From Helicobacteraceae bacterium (GTDB lineage Bacteria > Campylobacterota > Campylobacteria > Campylobacterales > Sulfurimonadaceae), in the NCBI GenBank assembly GCA_027061425.1, contig JALSUN010000094.1, positions 1 through 10,976 of the forward strand: DNA of 10,976 bases, written 5' to 3'. Position 1 is the first letter of the stretch, and each line of letters starts with the position of its first letter. The position numbers were made by a program, and so were the translations under genes. Under the pieces are notes generated by a model. The model was not told where the DNA came from and ran no database searches. It was given only the letters and a program-made list of their open reading frames with translations. Below are positions 7,034 through 10,976 of the stretch, piece by piece.

Positions 7034-8431
7034 TTAAAATTTCCAGTTCGCAATAACGCGATACTGTGTTAGTTTATCGATCTGAACGATCGAAGCACCT
7101 GTCTCACCGGCTTTAACATCGGCATCTTCCGCACTGTTACCAGCATTGTTGTCGACCCAAATACCTTTTAGTGCCAATGAAAAATCACTAATACTATAAG
7201 CGAGTACAAGGTTGATATCTTGTTGCGCTTTAATGAAGTTTTTGTTGTCATAATATGCGTATGAGAGTACAGACTTGAAACCCTTCACATCAGTAAAGTC
7301 ATACTTCTGCGTATAACCGGCTTTGATCCCTGACGTACCTGCAATGTAACCACCACTACTGGTCAAACCTTTACCGTAATTAGAGGTAAAGAGGTCATTA
7401 GATGTAATCATATCTGTAAAAAGCGGTGTTCCATCCCATGGTAGTGCCAATGAGTTGTGTTCTTTATCACGAGAACCTAAGACATTGGTATAAGCCAGAA
7501 GGAAAGAGCTATCTGCATATTTTGCACCCGCTTTAAGTCCAAAGAAGCGGCCATTGATCGTACCACCATAAGCACTGGCATTATTTTCCATCACGCCTCT
7601 TGAGTGACCGACACCATGCTGATGCATTCCTTGAACTCCAACAGACCATGAAAAATCTTTGTTGACCTCATGTTTATGAACTGCATCAAAATAGGTCAAG
7701 TTCATAAAGTCTTGAGAGTAGTAGTTATAAAGGCGCACAGTATGATGGGCATCTCTCCACTCTAAATAGGCAGGAAGTACGTTACCTTTTTTATGTCCAG
7801 TTATCTCTTCAGTTTTATCGCCAAGTGCATGCTCAACAATATTCACAAAACGGCTTGATGTACGCTGTTTGAACTTGTCTAAGTATCCACCACCGATTTT
7901 CAAACCGCTTTCAAAACTGTAAGAGAGATCGCCCCCTTGAATAGAAGAAGGGATCATACGAACCTCTTTAGGATTGACCAATGGAGTCGCTTCAACACGA
8001 CGACCATACCAAGCATCTAAACCTTGGAATTGATAATCTAAATATGCTTCACCGAGAACAGAAAAGCTTTTCTGAGCTACAGGATCGCCGGGAGATTTTC
8101 CTAACTGTACTGCATTATCACGACCTATAATTGAGGTGTCAACATTGTCTGGTAATGCAAACGGATTCGTAGTCATAAACGTTGCACCCATAGTAAAACC
8201 ATAGAGTTTCGCTGTTGTATAACCTAACTGACCACCAATAGAGTGGGCATATGCAGAAGATGTACCCTTATTTAGATTTTCTTTGTTTTTGTTTGTCTCT
8301 ATAAAGTAATATTTTATATTACCATGAGCCTTACCCTTGGCAAACCAATCTACAGGATTGTCTACTTCAGTAGCAGCAGTCGCACTCATCGCGATTAATG
8401 ATGCTGCTAATGCCATTGTAATCTTTTTCAA
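7034..8431 (-). CDS. Opr/OprD-type outer membrane porin
   Basis: Predicted beta-barrel outer membrane porin of 465 residues. I choose a TTG start at 8431: it is preceded by AAGGAG at 7-nt spacing and yields a textbook Sec signal (MKKITMALAASLIAMSATA, cut near residue 19). The in-frame ATG at 8473 would add 14 charged residues (TFYREDKKARSSD) in front of the signal and has no good ribosome site. The body shows alternating amphipathic strands and ends in Phe (YRVIANWKF), the beta-barrel assembly signal. GKAHGNIKYYFIET at 33-46, GGQLGYTTAKLYG at 66-78 and ATPLVNPKEVRMIP at 148-161 recall the OprD/Opr porins abundant in Campylobacterota. Substrate is unknown; cotranscription with a periplasmic alpha-carbonic anhydrase suggests a role around bicarbonate or other small anions, which is inference only. 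Confidence 0.85.
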   Translation of the reverse strand: MKKITMALAASLIAMSATAATEVDNPVDWFAKGKAHGNIKYYFIETNKNKENLNKGTSSAYAHSIGGQLGYTTAKLYGFTMGATFMTTNPFALPDNVDTSIIGRDNAVQLGKSPGDPVAQKSFSVLGEAYLDYQFQGLDAWYGRRVEATPLVNPKEVRMIPSSIQGGDLSYSFESGLKIGGGYLDKFKQRTSSRFVNIVEHALGDKTEEITGHKKGNVLPAYLEWRDAHHTVRLYNYYSQDFMNLTYFDAVHKHEVNKDFSWSVGVQGMHQHGVGHSRGVMENNASAYGGTINGRFFGLKAGAKYADSSFLLAYTNVLGSRDKEHNSLALPWDGTPLFTDMITSNDLFTSNYGKGLTSSGGYIAGTSGIKAGYTQKYDFTDVKGFKSVLSYAYYDNKNFIKAQQDINLVLAYSISDFSLALKGIWVDNNAGNSAEDADVKAGETGASIVQIDKLTQYRVIANWKF

Positions 8432-8438
8432 GTCACTG

Positions 8439-8444
8439 CTCCTT
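8439..8444 (-). promoter_or_regulatory. Ribosome binding site that decides the porin start (AAGGAG)
   Basis: AAGGAG on the minus strand, 7 nt before the TTG at 8431. It lies inside the frame that would be read from the ATG at 8473, which is why the shorter TTG-started protein is preferred. Confidence 0.75.
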
Positions 8445-8553
8445 GCCTTTTTATCTTCACGATAAAAGGTCATATCATTTTCTTTTAGAGCGATTCAGAA
8501 AAATCTCTCAACATGTAGAGACTTTGGTGAAGGGCGGTAAAAGTTGAAATAAA

Positions 8554-8562
8554 ATTCTAGCA
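8554..8562 (-). promoter_or_regulatory. Extended -10 promoter (TGCTAGAAT) for the porin/alpha-CA unit
   Basis: TGCTAGAAT on the minus strand matches an extended -10 (TGnTAnAAT). It predicts a leader of roughly 115 nt before the TTG start. The leader contains a small inverted repeat (TCTCT/AGAGA, 8504-8521, 8-nt centre). The 8432-8684 gap otherwise holds only the rpsI terminator and AT-rich sequence, with no small gene I can support. Confidence 0.5.
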
Positions 8563-8646
8563 GATAAGAAGTGAAAACTGAATTAAATATAAGATGATGA
8601 AATGTTCAATAAAACTTAATGTGTAGAGAAGGAATAGAAGAAGAGC

Positions 8647-8670
8647 TTACAACACCCGAAGGTATTGTAA
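8647..8670 (-). terminator. Terminator hairpin of the rplM-rpsI operon (UUCG loop)
   Basis: On the minus strand a 10-bp stem, UUACAAUACC paired with GGUGUUGUAA (one G-U pair), closes on a UUCG tetraloop with the favourable C-G closing pair, 14 nt after the rpsI stop. The tail GCUCUUCUUCU is pyrimidine-rich rather than a pure U-tract. Confidence 0.65.
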
Positions 8671-8684
8671 AAAAAGTGTAACGA

Positions 8685-9080
8685 TTAACGCTTAGAGAAC
8701 TGAGGTGAACGACGTGCTTTACGCTTACCTGGTTTCTTACGCTCAACAACACGTGAATCACGAGTCATCATGCCTTCTGGCTTAAGAGTAGCACGAAGTG
8801 AATCGTCCATCTTTACCAAACAGCGAGAGATACCGTGACGTAGTGCGTCTGCTTGACCACCGAAACCACCACCAAGAGTAGTTGCTACGATATCAACAGA
8901 TGTGTCTTGTTTACAAAGAACCAATGGTTGCTTTACACGAAGCTTTTTAGCTTCAAGACCACCCAACCATGCGTCTAGTGAAAGACCATTGATCGTCATG
9001 TTACCTGTACCTGGAGTTAACCATACTTTTGCGATAGACGCTTTACGACGTCCTGTTGCGTAGATTTTAGTTGCTGCCAT
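8685..9080 (-). CDS. rpsI: 30S ribosomal protein S9
   Basis: Structural protein of the small ribosomal subunit, whose basic C-terminal tail reaches the P-site tRNA. At 131 residues it is full length. Visible marks: TGRRKASIAKVW from residue 9, the S9 signature GGGFGGQADALRHGI at 70-84, and the arginine/lysine-rich tail ending in QFSKR, whose last three residues SKR are the invariant P-site contact. The ATG start at 9080 has AAGGA upstream and follows the rplM stop by 11 bp. The rplM-rpsI pairing is one of the most conserved in bacteria, and the hairpin after the stop ends the operon. Confidence 0.98.
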   Translation of the reverse strand: MAATKIYATGRRKASIAKVWLTPGTGNMTINGLSLDAWLGGLEAKKLRVKQPLVLCKQDTSVDIVATTLGGGFGGQADALRHGISRCLVKMDDSLRATLKPEGMMTRDSRVVERKKPGKRKARRSPQFSKR

Positions 9081-9091
9081 TATGTCAGTCC

Positions 9092-9514
9092 TTACTTAGC
9101 GATCTGCGCTGTGTGAGGATGCTCTGCACCAGCGTAAATCTTTAATTTTTTCAACATTGCACGGCCAAGCGTCGTTTTCGGAAGCATACCGCGTGTTGCA
9201 AGTCTAAACAGTTTCTCAGGGTTGTTCTCAAGAAGGTCTGTCATCTTAACACTCTTAGTAGAACCGAAGTAACCACTATGAGAGAAATACTCTTTGTTTG
9301 CTAGCTTGCCAGCACCGTTGAACTTCGCTTTAGAAGCGTTGATGATAACTACATAGTCACCACAGTCAAGGTTTGGAGTAAAGTACGGCTTGTTTTTACC
9401 ACGAAGGTGTGTTGCAACCTCAGTAATTAAACGACCGAACGTCTTACCTTCAGCATCGATCAAGATCCAGTCTTGTTTAATCTGCTCAGGTGTTGCAATT
9501 TTTGTAAATTTCAT
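9092..9514 (-). CDS. rplM: 50S ribosomal protein L13
   Basis: Early-assembly protein of the large ribosomal subunit. The 140-residue length is standard. Visible marks: WILIDAEGKTFGRL at 16-29, GDYVVIINASK at 52-62, the L13 signature RGMLPKTTLGRAM with KKLKIY after it (108-127), and HPHTAQ near the C terminus. The ATG at 9514 has AAAGGG at good spacing. It is the first gene of the rplM-rpsI operon and is preceded by a TATACT box about 30 bp upstream. In E. coli the operon is autogenously controlled; no L13-binding leader structure is evident in the short leader here. Confidence 0.98.
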   Translation of the reverse strand: MKFTKIATPEQIKQDWILIDAEGKTFGRLITEVATHLRGKNKPYFTPNLDCGDYVVIINASKAKFNGAGKLANKEYFSHSGYFGSTKSVKMTDLLENNPEKLFRLATRGMLPKTTLGRAMLKKLKIYAGAEHPHTAQIAK

Positions 9515-9544
9515 ATTGCACCCTTTCTAATTTTTGATAGCGGA

Positions 9545-9550
9545 AGTATA
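9545..9550 (-). promoter_or_regulatory. Candidate -10 box (TATACT) for rplM-rpsI
   Basis: TATACTTC on the minus strand, 30 bp upstream of the rplM ATG. The expected -35 position falls inside the loop of the hairpin at 9558-9585 and shows no consensus. Confidence 0.5.
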
Positions 9551-9557
9551 GGGGAAT

Positions 9558-9585
9558 AACCTTAATTATTACTTAATTTAAGGTT
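9558..9585 (-). repeat. Inverted repeat between panC and rplM
   Basis: Perfect 8-bp arms AACCTTAA/TTAAGGTT around a 12-bp AT-rich centre, 10 bp past the panC stop. It may terminate panC, though the minus-strand tail is AUUCCCC, not a U-tract; equally it spans the -35 region of the rplM promoter and could bind a regulator. Confidence 0.45.
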
Positions 9586-9595
9586 TAAATAAGAT

Positions 9596-10417
9596 TTAAA
9601 CCCAAATGTTATCTAAAAGACGTGTTGTACCACTGAGTGCCTCTACTAAAATAACCGTATTTCCAAGTATCACTTTATCTATAGGTTCAAATGTTCTGCT
9701 GACTATAGTAATGTATTCTACTGCTAAAGGTGTCAAGGTCTTGAACATCTCTTGCTTTATCTTCGCAACATCGCGTTCGCCTTCCATAATCATCTGCGTT
9801 GCCTCTCTTAAAGATTTTATGATGTTGAGTGCTTCTACACGCTCTTTTTCATTTAGATACACATTACGAGAGCTCATTGCCAAACCATCTTTTTCTCGTA
9901 CTGTATTCATCGGAACAATACTGACATCCATAAAGAGGTTCTCTACCATTGTCTCTATAAGCATTAACTGCTGGGCATCTTTTTTTCCAAAATAGGCATG
10001 AGTAGGTTGTACAATGTTTAAAAGTTTGTTTACAACAGTCAAGACACCAGAGAAGTGACCTGGACGTGAAGTGCCCTCCATAATATAACCTCTGACATTG
10101 GGTGCATTTAAGTGTACTTCGTCCTTACCATATATCGCCTCAACAGTTGGGTAAAAAAGATAGTCCACACCACTAAGTTCACATACTTTTTTGTCTGCAT
10201 CCTCTTTTCTAGGATAGGCATCTAAGTCTTCACCTTCTAAAAACTGTGTTGGGTTGACAAAAATGGAGACTACTGTAATCTCATTCTCTTTTTTGGATGC
10301 TTCTATCAAAGTGCGATGTCCCAGATGCAGTGCCCCCATGGTAGGAACAAAGCCTATGCTCCCCTTTTCTTCTTTAAGTAAGTTTTGAAGCTCTCTCGGT
10401 GAATAAACAACCCTCAT
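9596..10417 (-). CDS. panC: Pantothenate synthetase (pantoate--beta-alanine ligase)
   Basis: Cytoplasmic enzyme that joins pantoate and beta-alanine using ATP (to AMP and pyrophosphate), the last step of pantothenate synthesis and so a precursor step for coenzyme A. At 273 residues it is a normal length. The nucleotidyl-transferase marks are all present: PTMGALHLGH at 25-34 with the HIGH-like HLGH, FVNPTQF at 53-59, GTSRPGHFSGVLTVVNKL from 115, FGKKDAQQ at 143-150, and the KMSKS-like region EKDGLAMSSRNVYL at 175-188. The ATG at 10417 has AAGGG upstream, and a TATAAT box lies about 30 bp upstream. No other pan gene is in the window; the neighbours are ribosomal protein genes and divergent prfB. 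CoA supply would also serve the acetyl-CoA-using POR, but nothing here shows coregulation. Confidence 0.97.
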   Translation of the reverse strand: MRVVYSPRELQNLLKEEKGSIGFVPTMGALHLGHRTLIEASKKENEITVVSIFVNPTQFLEGEDLDAYPRKEDADKKVCELSGVDYLFYPTVEAIYGKDEVHLNAPNVRGYIMEGTSRPGHFSGVLTVVNKLLNIVQPTHAYFGKKDAQQLMLIETMVENLFMDVSIVPMNTVREKDGLAMSSRNVYLNEKERVEALNIIKSLREATQMIMEGERDVAKIKQEMFKTLTPLAVEYITIVSRTFEPIDKVILGNTVILVEALSGTTRLLDNIWV

Positions 10418-10436
10418 GTTTTAAGCCCTTATAGAA

Positions 10437-10452
10437 TATAATCGCAATTATA
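10437..10452. promoter_or_regulatory. Symmetric double -10 element between panC and prfB
   Basis: TATAAT-CGCA-ATTATA: a perfect TATAAT on the plus strand (10437-10442) and another on the minus strand (10452-10447), arranged as an inverted repeat. It can serve as the -10 of both divergent promoters. It would give panC a leader of about 20-25 nt and prfB one of about 80 nt. Confidence 0.5.
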
Positions 10453-10461
10453 TCAAAGGGC

Positions 10462-10507
10462 ATCTCTAAAAATCCTCAGTATCTTTTATACTTAAGGTTT
10501 TAGAGAT
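10462..10507 (+). promoter_or_regulatory. Long imperfect hairpin upstream of prfB
   Basis: Nested complementary arms: ATCTCTAAAA (10462-10471) with TTTTAGAGAT (10498-10507), CCT with AGG, and AGTAT with ATACT around a CTTTT loop; 18 pairs in all, with a 2-nt bulge and a 1/2-nt internal loop. On the plus strand it is followed by UUUUCC (the first Us form part of the stem end), 23 nt before the prfB ATG. It could be a leader RNA structure for prfB or an operator for either gene. Confidence 0.5.
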
Positions 10508-10530
10508 TTTCCTAATTTATTGGACACTTT

Positions 10531-10976
10531 ATGGACCATTACGAATACACAGAACTGTTAAAAACACTTGCCATCAAAATGGAGAACATCGCTGGCGTTG
10601 TTCAACCTGAGAAAATCACTGATCAACTAAAAGAGATAGAAGCACTTGAAGCCTCTGATGGCTTTTGGAATGATGCAGCCCATGCGGCCAATGTCCAAAA
10701 AGAGAAGACACAACTCGAACGTAAACTTGAAAAATTCACCGTAGCAAGAGATGCGCTAAATGACGCACAAGAACTTTATGAGATGGGAAAAGAGGAGTCA
10801 GATGAAGAGACCATAGAGATGCTCTTTTCTGAAGCAGAACACTTGGATGAACAAGTAAAAAGTATGGAAGTGGCTATGCTTTTAAGTGCACCGCAAGATG
10901 TCAACAATGCCATCGTCTCTATACACCCAGGTGCAGGAGGTACAGAGTCTCAAGACTGGGCCGCTATGTTACTACG
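10531..10976 (+). CDS. prfB: Peptide chain release factor 2 (partial, 3' end beyond window)
   Basis: Release factor recognising UGA and UAA stop codons; acts on the ribosome to free the finished peptide. Only the first 148 codons are present, covering domain 1 (helical, charged, about 1-115) and the start of domain 2. RF2 marks are SDGFWNDAA at 42-50 and HPGAGGTESQDWA at 132-144. The SPF anticodon-like and GGQ catalytic motifs lie past the right edge. The frame is continuous from the ATG with no in-frame TGA and no CTTTGA slip site near codon 25, so the autoregulatory +1 frameshift of E. coli prfB is absent. The ribosome site is weak (TTGGA, 6-nt spacing). It is the only plus-strand gene here, divergent from panC. 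Confidence 0.95.
   Translation, partial: MDHYEYTELLKTLAIKMENIAGVVQPEKITDQLKEIEALEASDGFWNDAAHAANVQKEKTQLERKLEKFTVARDALNDAQELYEMGKEESDEETIEMLFSEAEHLDEQVKSMEVAMLLSAPQDVNNAIVSIHPGAGGTESQDWAAMLL

Noticed and set aside
9606..9995. Open frame of 129 codons on the plus strand inside panC
   Set aside because: It is antisense to a well-conserved panC, has no ribosome site, and its translation is low-complexity Ser/Thr/Ile text typical of a reverse-strand shadow.
1..10976. CRISPR, transposon, phage, toxin-antitoxin or other defence system
   Set aside because: I saw no spaced direct repeats, transposase or integrase signatures, terminal inverted repeats, small toxin/antitoxin pairs or unusual base composition; nearly all sequence is taken up by recognisable core genes.

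Overview
The window reads as chromosomal DNA from a Campylobacterota (Epsilonproteobacteria), most likely a Sulfurovum/Sulfurimonas-type autotroph. The evidence is the four-subunit pyruvate:ferredoxin oxidoreductase in the gamma-delta-alpha order known from Helicobacter pylori, an Opr/OprD-type porin of the kind common in this group, moderately AT-rich DNA, and promoters that show a clear -10 box (TATACT/TATAAT) but no convincing -35. The assignment rests on gene content and protein character only; no rRNA or other phylogenetic marker gene was compared. Every gene from 1 to 10417 lies on the minus strand; only prfB at the right edge is on the plus strand.

Layout, following minus-strand transcription from right to left. 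panC (pantothenate synthetase) diverges from prfB (release factor 2, cut by the right edge) across a 113-bp gap that holds a symmetric double -10 element and a long imperfect hairpin. Next is the rplM-rpsI ribosomal protein operon, closed by a hairpin with a UUCG loop. A porin gene follows, with a probable TTG start and a long leader; 16 bp after its stop begins a lipoprotein alpha-carbonic anhydrase, closed by a 9-bp stem hairpin. A separately promoted cytoplasmic beta-carbonic anhydrase is next, then a GTG-started DUF945/YdgA-like protein, an extracellular solute-binding protein of family 5 with no permease beside it, and a TTG-started HAD phosphatase. The left edge holds porC-porD-porA, with porA cut by the window edge.

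Functionally, the middle and left of the window share a theme of inorganic carbon. The porin/alpha-carbonic anhydrase pair acts at the outer membrane and periplasm, the beta-carbonic anhydrase acts in the cytoplasm, and POR can work as pyruvate synthase, fixing CO2 onto acetyl-CoA with reduced ferredoxin, as in the reductive TCA cycle of these bacteria. That they cooperate is inference from adjacency and known biochemistry. The other genes are housekeeping (translation, pantothenate synthesis) or general (peptide-type binding protein, HAD phosphatase).

I found no mobile element, CRISPR array, tRNA, rRNA, prophage or defence system, and no gene-free stretch over 300 bases. The most useful observations are the porin/alpha-CA operon, a substitution at a second-shell position in the alpha-CA active site, the panC/prfB intergenic structure, and several non-ATG or corrected starts.
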